Made by a program: the position numbers and the translations under genes. Of a stretch of 64,000 nt of DNA, positions 45,358 to 55,779 are shown piece after piece; position 1 is the first letter of the stretch, and every line of letters begins with the position of its first letter. Location: positions 2,765,570-2,829,569 of the forward strand of contig NC_067481.1 of assembly GCF_947179515.1 (NCBI RefSeq). Reading direction: 5' to 3'. Origin of the DNA: Apodemus sylvaticus. Its lineage: Eukaryota; Chordata; Mammalia; Rodentia; Muridae. Under the pieces are notes generated by a model. It was not told the DNA's origin. It saw only the letters and a program-made list of their open reading frames with translations, and made no database searches.

Positions 45358-45520
45358 AGGGCTGGTGAGGTGACTCAACTGGTAAGGGTGTTTGCCAAGC
45401 CCAGGGACCTGTGTTTGCTCCCCTGGGGCCTACATGCCGAGAGAAGAGGGCGACCTCTGTACAGTGCTAACCTCTATACTTGTGAGGCACGCACATACAT
45501 ATTCACAGACAGGAAGGGGT
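45358..45520 (+). mobile_element. B3 SINE, diverged
   Basis: GGGCTGGTGAGGTGACTCAA, CTGGTAAGGGTGTTTGCCAA, CATGCCGAGAGAAGAGGGCG and GCACGCACATACATATTCAC are the head, middle and tail of a B3. Confidence 0.7.
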
Positions 45521-45796
45521 GGGGCTGTGGAGGAAAGGCTGCCTTACAGACCTTTACAACAGGATGTTCGGCGGTCCTGTTACTTTATTGCCATCACATT
45601 TCCTGTGCTTCCTGTACAAAGGCATCCATAGCAGGTACTCCAGTAAGAAAGCAGCGCATGGAAGGACTCAGTGCTGCCCTGAGCTTCTGGCAGCCACTGG
45701 GGTCTCAGCATTGATGTAGCCTTCAATCTGACTTGTTTATTGCAGTTCTTAGTAAATATGTTCTGAGTTAATTATAAAAAGAAAAGAAACAACTCA

Positions 45797-46030
45797 AGAG
45801 CTAGCAGACAGCTCAGTCAGGAAGTACTGGACAAGCACAAGGACCTAAGTTCATATCCTGAGCACCGTATAAAAGTCAGGGTAGCGCTCCGTGCCTGTAA
45901 CCCCAGCCCTGGGAAGGCCAGGCAGGGCAGGAGGATCCCTGAGCCCTACAGTATACTGGCCTCTTACAGCCATACTGAGGAACTCCCTGTCTCAATATTC
46001 ATTTCTGGCCTCCACACACATACACAAATA
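45797..46030 (+). mobile_element. B4 SINE
   Basis: GAGCTAGCAGACAGCTCAGT, GTACTGGACAAGCACAAGGA, CGTGCCTGTAACCCCAGCCC and TTTCTGGCCTCCACACACAT follow a whole B4 with a deleted, scrambled centre. Confidence 0.7.
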
Positions 46031-46579
46031 GTCTTAATGATGGGAGTCCCTCAGACGAAAACACTTATGAAAACACAACATTCCCTCTCCAGTCCTGTGA
46101 CACACCCAGCAGACTTGTCAACAGTGTACCTCCTGGACTCCCTGAACATTACTCAAGGCTTGGCCTCTCCTCTCCTGTCCTAGGACTGAGCAGCAGCAGC
46201 AGGACTTGGCCTGGGCAGAAAGTATGAACAAAGGCACACAAAGAACTAACATCCAGCAAACTTGCTTACAGGATGCATTCCTAACCAACACCCTGAATTA
46301 TGCTTTCTTTATTAAAAAAAAAAATTCATATGCTAACAAGCAAACTAGAACAAAACGGACTTTTGTCTAATGCCAAGCTACTGATTTAGAAACAGAAAAA
46401 CAGATTATTACAAAATATTCTTAAGCCAATCAAGTATATCTTAGTCTATAAATTCTAACCATGTTGGCATAACTGTATAGTCTCTCATGTTTAACTATAT
46501 CTAAAATGCCTTTTTGGTATTTTATTTCATTTATATGGCAACCTTATTCTTTAAAAAAAAAAATCTAGATAATTTTTTT

Positions 46580-46742
46580 TTAGTCTTTTTTGGATTTGGT
46601 TTTTCCGAGACAGGGTTTCTCTGTATAACCCTGGCTGTTCTGGAACTCACTCTATAGACCAGGCTGGCCTCGAACTCAGAAATCCGCCTGCCTCTGCCTC
46701 CCAGAGTGCTGAGATTACAGGCGTACGCCACCACCACCCGGC
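46580..46742 (-). mobile_element. B1 SINE, antisense, near consensus
   Basis: GGATTTGGTTTTTCCGAGAC, AGGGTTTCTCTGTATAACCC, GACCAGGCTGGCCTCGAACT and CCACCACCACCCGGC. CTAGAT occurs on both sides (46565 and 46742 areas), a possible short target duplication. Confidence 0.93.
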
Positions 46743-46954
46743 TAGATTAGTAATTTTTTAGTAATACAATTATAAAAATGTTTTAGTAAGGGCTACCAAG
46801 TTTAATATACCAAAACCTGCAAAATATTGCATAAAATAACCATTGTGGGCATTAAAACACTTCTGGATAGAATATAACAAAAGATGACACAGTTATATCT
46901 CCAGGGGTTAAATTTGAGTTTGAAAAGAATGTCACTTTGAAATTCAGAGAAAAT

Positions 46955-47072
46955 GTTTCAAGCCTGCAATCTCAGCACTTGAGATGCTGAGGCAGGAGAA
47001 TAGCCTAGAGTATGTAGTAAATTCCAGAACAACTTAGACTACACGAAACTCTATCTCAAAAAAAGAAAAACA
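46955..47072 (+). mobile_element. Old B1 SINE
   Basis: AAGCCTGCAATCTCAGCACT, TTGAGATGCTGAGGCAGGAG and TTAGACTACACGAAACTCTA, with an A tail (CTCAAAAAAAGAAAAAC). Confidence 0.75.
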
Positions 47073-47099
47073 GGATCATTCAAGAAACTGTATAACTCA

Positions 47100-47185
47100 G
47101 GTGTATAACTCGGCTTTAATGCCAGCACTCAAGAGGCAGAGAGAGATGGGAGGATGTCTGTAAGTTCAAGGGCAGCCTGGTCTGG
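47100..47185 (+). mobile_element. B1 fragment
   Basis: GGCTTTAATGCCAGCACTCA, AGAGGCAGAGAGAGATGGGA and GTTCAAGGGCAGCCTGGTCT are the left half of a B1. Confidence 0.7.
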
Positions 47186-48859
47186 GAGGAGGCCACAGGA
47201 GGTGCTAGATATGTTCTAAAATTCAAATTTTTTCAAATATAAGTAATTTTGTGCCTACCCCGTATCTTACAATACAGCGAGAGCACAGGAACATGTGTTT
47301 GACAGCACTAATGGTCACACAGTGAAATCTCCACTGAGTAAGTGACTTCAGCACAGACTTGTCCTCAAACAAAGACCTGTTTAACCACCGTGAGCACCAC
47401 CATGGTGACTGGAGCACACTGATGTCTGTTGCACTTCAAAGGATTCAGACAATACTACAAAGGTTTTTTCTATGCCTTCCTTCTTAGCTAATTGACAGAG
47501 CCACCTATTATTTGGAAGGTATGGCTGATCCAGCGGCAGGACGTTTGATTGCAACTTCACAGGCTACCATGCCTAACATCTAGATGAACACTGTGCAGAT
47601 AAGAAACCAGGAGTAAGCAAAGCTACCTGCCCTGTGTGGTCTAGGCTTACGCTGAGTGGTGCTCCTGCAAACAGCTGAGCATATGCAAGGGAGGCAGAAA
47701 GCCAGCCTGAGGGTCAACACTGATGCCACAGAACACTGTTCACCCACTGTCTAAGGACAGAGCCACCCACTCCCAAGAGATTAGGATTTGGAATATCAGG
47801 AAAACCTGAACTGGGCTGAGGCAACATAGGTGCATAATTTATAAAGAAAGTTGGAAACTAGAACACACAGCAAAGAGAGGAGAAGGAAGGGGGGAAGGAG
47901 AAACCAGTGTGCCCCCAACTCCATTCAAGGACAGCAGAAGGTAAGCAACAGGCCAGAAAGAACACATCAAACTGAGTTTCCCCCCTAGCAGCAGCGAGGG
48001 AGGTCCCCGGTTCTCTCATTTTCTTTCATTCCTTCTGTGGGAACTAGAAAAAAAGAGAAGGAATTTGCAAGTTTGGTTTGCTACTCTGAGCCAGAATCCT
48101 AACTTAATTTTAAATGTGTGGGCTTTTTTAATTTTGTTCATATTACACTGACTTTAAAGCTACTTCCACTGCTGTAAAACAGTGTACTAGAAAGCAAAGG
48201 CAAAGGGAAACTTGTAACATCAAAGTTAGCCAGTGGCAAGCTCTGTGCTACCTCAAAGGGACACCTGGGCTCTTCCTAAGAACAACACCCAGGAGACTTC
48301 TGACTGAGTTTGCTTCCAACATAAGAAACCTTAAGATATCTGTTTTCTAAGAATCAAAGTAAAGAACTATATACAAAATATGTCTTTAAAAAAATCCTAG
48401 CTTAGTTTATTCTAGAGATCATAATTATTTAAACCTAAGAAGAATGCCCTTCTTAATTTGCGCATCCGTGCGTCCATGTGTGCGCGCACACAAACACACA
48501 CAGTGTAGATAGGCCCCTTTTTCTTCTCTGTACCTGGCCCTTCAGGAAATCTACTGTCAAATTTCCAACTCTAAGTACATGTTACTTCGAAAAGGGAATT
48601 AAAACAAATAATCTTACCACAGTAACCAAAGGCTTTCTTCACAAGTGCCCACATATGCTCATACAATTTTTACTACTAGAAAAATTGTTTAATAATTTTG
48701 AAACAGAAAATAATCAGAAATAATCAGAAAATAATTTGTTTGGCTGAATTCTAGATTAGTATAGAGGTGGAGCCTTTAGCGGTGGGGCCCTCTCCTAAGA
48801 ATGTCAGCCCTGTAATCAAGCAAACAAAACTAACTTTCATAAGGAAAGTGGCCACCCAT
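47186..48859. other. Unique intron 1 sequence
   Basis: No element recognised, apart from a short CG/CA-rich run near 48480 (GTGTGCGCGCACACAAACAC). Confidence 0.4.
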
Positions 48860-49790
48860 CAAAACAGGGATTGGTTCCAAGGTTACTCAGATTACTTTTT
48901 TCTGATACAATGCTTATCCACAGCTTTAAAACTACTAATAAATTAGAATTAGCAACACTATCCTTAGAATCAGTCATTCACCCAAGACCTGTTTTCCTCT
49001 TCCCATCAGAATCCACTGGTATATATATCATCCATGGTACACATTCAGAAAAACAATATGGATCTCAGGTGACCAAAGAGGCTGCTTCCATAGCAGCATC
49101 CTGGTTGGGCCAACAGAATTAGAACAGTACCCACAGACTGCAAGAAAGGGGACTTGCATATCATCGCAGGACAGATACTTTTAGAAGACAACATCCAGCA
49201 TCAGAGATCAACCAAGAATAAACTAGAGAGCAGTGGGAAGGTTTCAGCCAGCATACTGTTCTATGGGATGTATCTTGAAAATGATCTTCCAGTGAATTTG
49301 GCAAGCCAACGCCAAAGGGAAGGAGGGAGCAAAAGGAGGAGAGAGAGGGGAAAGAAGAGGAGAGTGGAACATCAAATCAGGTGCTCAAAACATCCAACAG
49401 GAATCAACTCTAGGAGCCTCATAGGCAGCCATTGGGGAGTTCCCCATAGAGAGTCCCAAGAGGGAGAGCAGCGTGTCTCCTCGGGTAAAGCTTCCAAGAA
49501 TAAAACTCAGGAAGCAGATAAGGGGACATTATCAAATTGGGTACTTAGGATATCCATCAGAAACCAAATGGGGAATTTAGGGAGATGCAGTTCCTGGTGA
49601 CGCTTCCTCTCCATGACAGAGCTTCCATAGTTGACTATTTCATATGTAACTGGGTCCCTTCCCCTCCCAATATAGGTCAGGGATCAGGTTTTGAATTCAC
49701 ACCTTCAGGACATGGGGAGTCAATATTCACTAGCTCTTCAGGAGATGCAACTTCTAGAATTTTTCCTAAGGCCTGAGAAGTCAGTCCTTT
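48860..49790. other. Unassigned segment, possibly retro-derived
   Basis: It reads as longer than usual open stretches on the plus strand (83, 148 and 63 codons in succession, in different frames). Its composition is unlike the surrounding intron, purine-rich at 49310-49370. I do not recognise the family. There is no poly(A) tail, splice pattern or target duplication that I can identify. It could be an eroded retroelement internal region or simply chance. Confidence 0.25.
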
Positions 49791-50519
49791 CTATATAGCC
49801 TCCTAGGAATGGATTTTTGCCACCGACATAAAAGTGCTGGCTCTAAAACATTGTCAGGACACCACCCATGCCTGAGTTACTCAAAGGAAATTCTGAGAAA
49901 CAACAACTGTATAGAGCCAAAGGTGGGAAGGATTATAAACAGGAAATAGAAAGCAGCAACAGTTCAATTTCTTTCAAAGTCCTAGAGATAAAGCAGATAA
50001 CACATGAATATCCTTTGGGGATTATGAACTGCTAAACCAAGCATTGCAAACCATGGCACACGATCAGGTCGGTGAACCAAAATTGAACAAACACAGCTCC
50101 CTCAGCCAAGGCTGGACCCATGAGCACCATGAGGCACTTTCACAGCCCGCTCTTTCCTGTGTGTTTCTTCTCAACATGCTTACCAGTCTAAGAGCTAGTC
50201 CCAAAGCTAGTCTCAAAGTGACCTAAGGCTGTATTTCATTCACACCTCAGGGCCTCGTCCGAATACAGCCATGCCTCGCTTACACACGGAGCTAGCAAGG
50301 ACGACCAAGTGTAAGAGCTGAACAAGGTACACACTTACAACCCCAGCACCAGAGGCTAGGGTAGGAAAAAGGTCTCCATGCCAGTGCAAAAACTAGCAAG
50401 ACTCCGGACTTTGGAGAAAAAAAAGAAATCAGTCTTCCCTACACAGTCAATGTTTTTAGAAAAATTCAGTATCTCAAAATCATCTAGAGATTGTGTATTC
50501 ATGGGGATATAAAAGGCAC

Positions 50520-50855
50520 GTGTATGTATGTATATGTGTGTTCATGTGCATGGGTCCACAGGAACATGTGTTTATGTGCCTGGATGAATGTGCACACATG
50601 CATTTAGAAGCCAAAGGATAACCACAGGTGTTGGTGCTCAGAACAATGACTTTCCTTGACCTACAGCTCACCAATTAGACTAGGCTGGCTGGCCATCAAG
50701 CCCCAGAAGTCTGCCTGTCTCTGCCTACCCAGAGCAGGATTCTAATATAAGCCCAAATTACTACATTCAATTTTGTATATGGATGCTATAATCAAACTCA
50801 GGTCTGCCCTGACCAGACTCTAGAGAGATCCATATTGGTTATCTGCCTTCAGACA
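50520..50855 (-). mobile_element. B4-like SINE, antisense, with TG-rich tail
   Basis: A TGTATGTATATGTGTGTTCA start is followed by CACCAATTAGACTAGGCTGG, CTGGCCATCAAGCCCCAGAA and TCTGCCTGTCTCTGCCTACC. Then comes an ID-like end with AATCAAACTCAGGTCTGCCC. This is the standard order of a reversed B4. Confidence 0.65.
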
Positions 50856-51384
50856 AAAAACAAACCTCAGTAGCAATATTCTTCAGGAACATTTCAACTC
50901 AAGCAAGGCAGGGTGTATGAAGCACTGAAGGCTAGCTGCTGGCCCTTCTCAGGGTGGCCAACGCTGTTCCTACAGAGCAGCTCACACACACCTTCTGAGT
51001 ACAGTTTGAGGAGGACACCTCCTCAGCTCTGGCATATCCCCCAGGCAGTGTCTGTCTTTGGATCTCACTGTCTGAGATCCTTGCTGACAGGAGGGTTTGA
51101 ACTTTCCAGGAAGGAGGTGGTGGAGCCACACCCCATTACAGTAAAGTCTTTGGGAAGAGCCTCCAAAACAAAGGACAGAGCTGACAGTTCTTCCACAGCT
51201 CTGGGTAGGAAGTCCTTCAGTGTAGCCTTGAGAGCGCAGAAGTGACCACTGAGGAGGACATGTCACTTCATCCAGGTCAGATGTTCAAGCAGAAAAAGTC
51301 TCAACACTACTTCAAAACTGTACCTCAAAGTCACATTAGCTCTTTCTCACTTAAAAAAACAAAAAAACAAAACAAAAACAAAAA

Positions 51385-51475
51385 GCCATACTTTCCGTAG
51401 TGCTACACTCAGCACTCAGGAAACAGAGACAGGAGGGTCTCTCTGAGTTTGAGGACAGCCTGCGATACACAGGGG
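51385..51475 (+). mobile_element. B1 fragment
   Basis: CACTCAGCACTCAGGAAACA, GAGACAGGAGGGTCTCTCTG and GAGTTTGAGGACAGCCTGCG are B1 landmarks; the ends are lost. Confidence 0.65.
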
Positions 51476-51479
51476 GCAA

Positions 51480-51597
51480 ATACCTCAGAGCACACGTGGA
51501 GGTCAGAGTCAGTTCTTCCAACCCAATGTGTTCTAGGTACTGAACTCAAGGCTCTTAAGAGGCCTTTAACCACTGAGTCATCTGGCCAGCCTCTTTT
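51480..51597 (-). mobile_element. B3-like SINE fragment, antisense
   Basis: CACACGTGGAGGTCAGAGTC, TAGGTACTGAACTCAAGGCT and CTTTAACCACTGAGTCATCT match the tRNA-side half of a B3 in reverse. Confidence 0.65.
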
Positions 51598-51698
51598 TTA
51601 AGTGACACACAAAGAAAAAGTCCACATGCTAGGTGTTGCAGACACTGTAGTTCCTGGAACCTCTTACAGGCAGCCATGGGCACCCCCACTGTGTTCTT

Positions 51699-51883
51699 TT
51701 CCTCTTTCTTTCCTTCCTTCCTTCCTTCCTTCCTTCCTTCTTTCTTTCTTTCTTTTTTCTTTTGACAGAGTTCCTCTGTGTGGCCCTGGCTATCCTGGCA
51801 CTGTAGACCAGGCTGGCCTTGAGCTCACCCTCCTCTGCCTCCTGAGTGCTGGGCTTAAAGGTGTGTGCCTCCTCTCTCCAGTT
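51699..51883 (-). mobile_element. B1 SINE inserted in the cyclophilin A pseudogene
   Basis: A reversed B1 (GTGGCCCTGGCTATCCTGGC, GTAGACCAGGCTGGCCTTGA, GCTGGGCTTAAAGGTGTG) with a long TTCC/TTTC tail at its left, which was its A-rich 3' end. The pseudogene segment CCCACTGTGTTCTT (51685-51698) recurs as CCCATTGTGCTCTT (51884-51897), so this is the target-site duplication. Confidence 0.9.
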
Positions 51884-51902
51884 CCCATTGTGCTCTTCAC
51901 CA

Positions 51903-52880
51903 TGGCTGATGGTGAATCCCCTGGCTGATGGTGAGCCCCATGGCTGATGGTGAACCCCCTGGCTGATGGTGAGCCCCCTGACTGATGGTGAACCCCCTGG
52001 CTGATGGTGAGCCCCCTGACTGATGGTGAACCCCCTGGCTGATGGTGAGCCCCCTGGCTGGTGAGCTCCCTGGCTGAAGGTGAACCCCTTGGCTGATCCT
52101 GAGCCCCATGGCTGATGGTGAACCCCTTGGCTGATGGTGAGCCCCATGGCTGATGGTGAGCCCCCTGGCTGATGGTGAACCCCTTGGCTGATCGTGAGCC
52201 CCATGGCTGATGGTGAGCCCCATGGCTGATGGTGAGCCCCATGGCTGATGGTGAACCCCTTGGCTGATGGTGAGCCCCATGGCTGATGGTGAGCCCCCTG
52301 GCTGGTGAGCCCCCTGGCTGATGGTGAACCCCTTGGCTGATGGTGAACCCCTTGGCTGATGGTGAGCCTCATGGCTGATGGTGAACCCCTTGGCTGATGG
52401 TGAGCCCCATGGCTGATGGTGAGCCCCCTGGCTGGTGAGCCCCCTGGCTGATGGTGAACCCCTTGGCTGATGGTGAACCCCTTGGCTGATGGTGAATCCC
52501 CTGGCTGATGGTGAGCCCCATGGCTGATGGTGAATCCCCTGGCTGATGGTGAGCCCCATGGCTGACGGTGAGCCCCCTGGCTGATGGTGAGCCCCATGGC
52601 TGATGGTGAACCCCCTGGCTGATGGTGAACCCCCTGGCTGATGGTGAACCCCCTGGTTGATGGTGAGCCCCCTGGCTGATGGTGAACCCCCTGGCTGATG
52701 GTGAACCCCCTGGCTGATGGTGAACCCCCTGGCTGATGGTGAGCCCCCTGGCTGATGGTGAACCCCCTGGCTGATGGTGAACCCCCTGGCTGATGGTGAG
52801 CCCCCTGGCTGATGGTGAACCCCCTGGCTGATGGTGAACCCCCTGGCTGATGGTGAACCCCCGGCTGATGATGATTCCTT
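51903..52880. repeat. 19-bp minisatellite, about 50 copies, born from the pseudogene
   Basis: The head-to-tail unit is GGCTGATGGTGARCCCCNT, with the variants GAACCCCCT, GAGCCCCCT, GAGCCCCAT and GAACCCCTT, plus a 16-bp variant lacking GAT. The unit matches the part of the cyclophilin A coding start that reads GGCCGATGACGAGCCCTTG in the parent gene, and the last copy runs straight into downstream pseudogene sequence. Because 19 is not a multiple of three and the unit has no stop, open frames of up to 453 codons appear on the minus strand. They are artefacts. Confidence 0.95.
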
Positions 52881-53300
52881 GGGCCAATTCTCTTTCTGGC
52901 TATTTCCACCAAGTTCCAAATGCAACAGAAAACTTTGATGCTCTGAGCACTGAAAGGAAAGGTCCTGGCTATAACAGTTCCTCTTTTCACAGAATTATCC
53001 CAGGATTCCTGTGACAGGGAGGTGACTTAACACACAATAATGATGGTAGTGGTGGCAAGTCCATCTACAGAGAGAAATCTAAGGATGAAACCTTCATCCT
53101 CAAGTGGACAGACCCTGGGATCTAGTCCATGACAGAAGCTGGACAGAATACCAATAGCTCCCAGTTTTCATCTGCATGTTAAAACAATGCTGGATGGCAC
53201 TGTGGTCTCTGGGAAGGTGAACAGCACTGAGAATACCAACCACAGAACCTACAAGACCACTGCTGCTGACTGCACAACTCTAATGCTTGTGACTTGCAAC

Positions 53301-53984
53301 TTGGGAAGTTACGGCATCAGCTGACGCTGCCTGACGCTACTGTCAGTCCCTGTGAGAGAGAAGCTGAGGACTACAGAAGATGCCAAGTGCCAAGCTGTTG
53401 GCAATCTTTAACTGGAGCCACGAGCCTCCAGCGTGAGCACTGAGAGCCACTGAAGAGCTGAGAGTCTCCAGCCACCAGAGCTTAAGCAGCAGGTCCCTCT
53501 CTCAGGGCCTGAGCTGTAACCCACTGGGCCTCCGCATCCAGCCCTGGGATGTAGGGCACTTGGGGACCTGGGACTACTGGCAATGAAAGAGCTCACCTAC
53601 ACTCATGATTCCTACCTGGGTACAACAAAAGGGATCCATGTGGCTGACTGCTAACGAGCACCTGTGTTAACCACCCATGGCTCACTAGATTCGGCTGTGG
53701 GTCCTAAGAAAACCACCACAAACAAACACTGTGCATTCCAGACAAGAAAAATATTCTGTATCTCCTGCCAGAAATGCTCAAAGTCCCAAGATACCCCAAG
53801 AAAGGTTCAGAATGTACCCAGCCTGATAGAACTGAAGAACAGTTAGCAAGGAAAAGTGGTCTTGGAGTATAGACAGAGTGCACAGGCGTGTGTGCACACA
53901 CATGCATGAGTACACACACACACTTCTTTCATATTTCTATTCCCGTAGTGCATTACATGGTTGACAAGCAATTTTCATATGAGC
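53301..53984. other. Unassigned intron 1 sequence
   Basis: Between the pseudogene and the L1 tail I recognise only a short CA run near 53900. Confidence 0.35.
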
Positions 53985-54555
53985 TTCAATCTGCTATACC
54001 ACTCCTGGGCATATACCCAGAGGATTCCCCACCATGTAATAAGGATACATGCTCTACTATGTTCATAGCAGCCCTATTTATAATTGCCAGATGCTGGAAA
54101 GAACCCAGGTATCCCTCAACAGAAGAGTGGATGCAAAAAATGTGGTATATCTACACAATGGAGTACTATTCAGCCATTAGAAACAATGAATTCATGAAAT
54201 TCTTAGGCAAATGGATGGAGCTAGAGAACATCATACTAAGTGAGGTAACCCAGACTCAAAAGGTGACTCATGGTATGCACTCACTAATAAGTGGATATTA
54301 ACCTAGAAAACTGGAATACCCCAAACATAATCCATACATCAAATGAGGTACAAGAAGAAAGGAGGAGTGGCCCCTTGTTCTAGAAAGACTCAGTGAAGAA
54401 GTATAGGGCAAAACCAGAACGGGGAAGTGGGAAGGGGTGGGTGGGAGGACAGGGGGAGAAAAGGGGGCTTATGGGACTTTCGGGGAGTAGGGGGCTAGAA
54501 AAGGGGAAATCATTTGAAATGTAAATAAAAAATATATCGAATAAAAAAAAGACAA
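53985..54555 (+). mobile_element. L1Md-type 3' end, 5' truncated
   Basis: The end of ORF2 (ACTCCTGGGCATATACCCAG, then ACACAATGGAGTACTATTCA and TGGATGGAGCTAGAGAAC) leads into a mouse L1 3' UTR with a G-rich stretch at 54420-54500. It ends GAAATGTAAATAAAAAATAT and an A-rich tail. It is less diverged than the copy at 27.6 kb and is antisense to Rptor. Confidence 0.94.
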
Positions 54556-54582
54556 AAAATGATAATCAAATCCACAAATATC

Positions 54583-54599
54583 AAAAAAAAAAAAAAAAA
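54583..54599. repeat. Poly(A) run after the L1 tail
   Basis: About 17 A's, separated from the L1 tail by 30 bp of A-rich sequence. Confidence 0.9.
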
Positions 54600-55289
54600 G
54601 TTCAGAAAAGCACTGACCCTTCACTTTCTCAGTAGTCACATGCAGACTACTGAGAAAACAAACAAAATCAAATTACTGCTAAGGTGTGAATGTTGGCTGT
54701 CTCCCATGGGGACCTGTCAAAGGCATGTTTTCAAGAAGTAGTATGGGGTACTGTGACTCTATAGAACCTGCTGTCACTGGAATGTCTTTCCTCCTCTGGC
54801 ACAGGAGTGACTGGATGCTGGACGCCCTGCATCTGTCATGTTAACCGAGGCTCAAGGCATCAGTACCACTTGATGCTGACTGGGCTCTGAAGTGTGACCA
54901 TGAAACCATTTCTCTGGATATTTCATTAATGACACAAGGCTGACCGACACAGTCACAAAGAAAAGCTACAATCAGAATGGCTACTGTCACCTCAGCACTA
55001 AGCTGTACAAAGGACACTCCCACAGCTAAGCACGGGCTCTGGCTCTGCAGACAGCAACTCTCTGCTGGGTTATTGACTCTGTTATAGTGAGAAAAACTGG
55101 CGAACCACGATCCTCGGCCCTTCAAAACAGGCTTGACCACCTAGAATAAGTACCTCCAGACTGAGCCTATTTAAAGGAAACAGGGTGTGGAGAAACAAGA
55201 CAAATGGCATCACCAGCAAACTACTTGCAAAATGAGGCAGGCTACTCTACAACACAGCTAGCCTGGAACCTCACCAATGGATTTGGGGG
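54600..55289. other. Unassigned intron 1 sequence
   Basis: No element recognised. A G12 run begins at about 55287. Confidence 0.35.
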
Positions 55290-55410
55290 GGGGGGGTTGT
55301 ACATGGGAACTGAGCTGGTTTTCGCCTTTTACCATGTGGGGTCTGGGTAAAGTTCAGGTCATCAGGCTTGGTAACAAACACATTACCTTCTGAGCCATCT
55401 CATCACCAAT

Positions 55411-55411
<1 letters not shown>
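55290..55411 (-). mobile_element. B3-like SINE fragment, antisense
   Basis: TTTTACCATGTGGGGTCTGG, TAAAGTTCAGGTCATCAGGC and TACCTTCTGAGCCATCTCAT match the head of a B3/B4-type element in reverse. Confidence 0.65.
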
Positions 55412-55448
<37 letters not shown>

Positions 55449-55474
55449 CGCGCACGCACACACACACACACACA
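55412..55474. repeat. (CA)n microsatellite interrupted by GCGCGCACG
   Basis: About 18 CA units, a short CG-containing break, then about 9 more CA units. Confidence 0.96.
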
Positions 55475-55552
55475 GTTTTTTGATTTAGGGGGAAAAAATG
55501 AAAAATACATGAAATTAAGAATTTTTTGCTTACAACAAAACAAAATAAAACA

Positions 55553-55645
55553 TCACTTAGGAGGAAGAGGCAGGAGCATTCTGTAAGTTAGAGGCCAGTC
55601 TGGTCTACAGAGAGCTCCAGAACAGCGGGGGCTACAAACAAAACT
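55553..55645 (+). mobile_element. B1 SINE fragment
   Basis: CACTTAGGAGGAAGAGGCAG, GTTAGAGGCCAGTCTGGTCT and GCGGGGGCTACAAACAAAAC form a B1 whose tail leads directly into the trinucleotide repeats. Confidence 0.75.
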
Positions 55646-55662
55646 GAGGAGGAGGAGGGCGA

Positions 55663-55680
55663 AGATGATGATGATGATGA

Positions 55681-55722
<42 letters not shown>

Positions 55723-55733
55723 ATAGTAGTAGT

Positions 55734-55777
<44 letters not shown>
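55663..55777. repeat. Compound (GAT)n-(TAG)4-(CAG)14 trinucleotide repeat
   Basis: About 20 GAT units with one frame slip, a few TAG units, then 14 perfect CAG units (55736-55777). Each type follows the last through single-base changes. On the Rptor transcript strand it reads CTG then CTA then ATC. It sits at the 3' end of a B1. Confidence 0.97.

Positions 55778-55779
<2 letters not shown>

Larger units (their letters stand above)
51637..53300 (+). pseudogene. Ppia-ps: Processed cyclophilin A pseudogene, disrupted
   Basis: Cyclophilin A is the abundant peptidyl-prolyl isomerase with many intronless copies in mammals. The match starts in the 5' UTR (TTGCAGACACTGTAG) and runs through a degraded start region (CAGCCATGGGCACCCCCACT). 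It continues from about 52863 with CCTTGGGCC, AAGTTCCAAATGCAACAGAA and GCTCTGAGCACTGAAAGGAA. It then passes the GGTGGCAAGTCCATCTACAG segment and reaches the stop region, GACTGCACAACTCTAATG, at about 53283. It has no introns, several frameshifts and in-frame stops, and the expected active-site region is partly lost. Its 5' coding end is split by a B1 (51699-51883) and by a 19-bp minisatellite (51903-52880). It lies antisense to Rptor and cannot encode a working protein. No poly(A) tail or flanking duplication is visible. Confidence 0.88.

Noticed and set aside
51629..52990. A 453-codon open frame on the minus strand (with overlapping ones of 342, 172 and 150 codons)
   Set aside because: It is produced by the 19-bp minisatellite, which has no stop in any minus frame, plus fragments of a B1 and a pseudogene. 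It has no start context, domain or splice signals.
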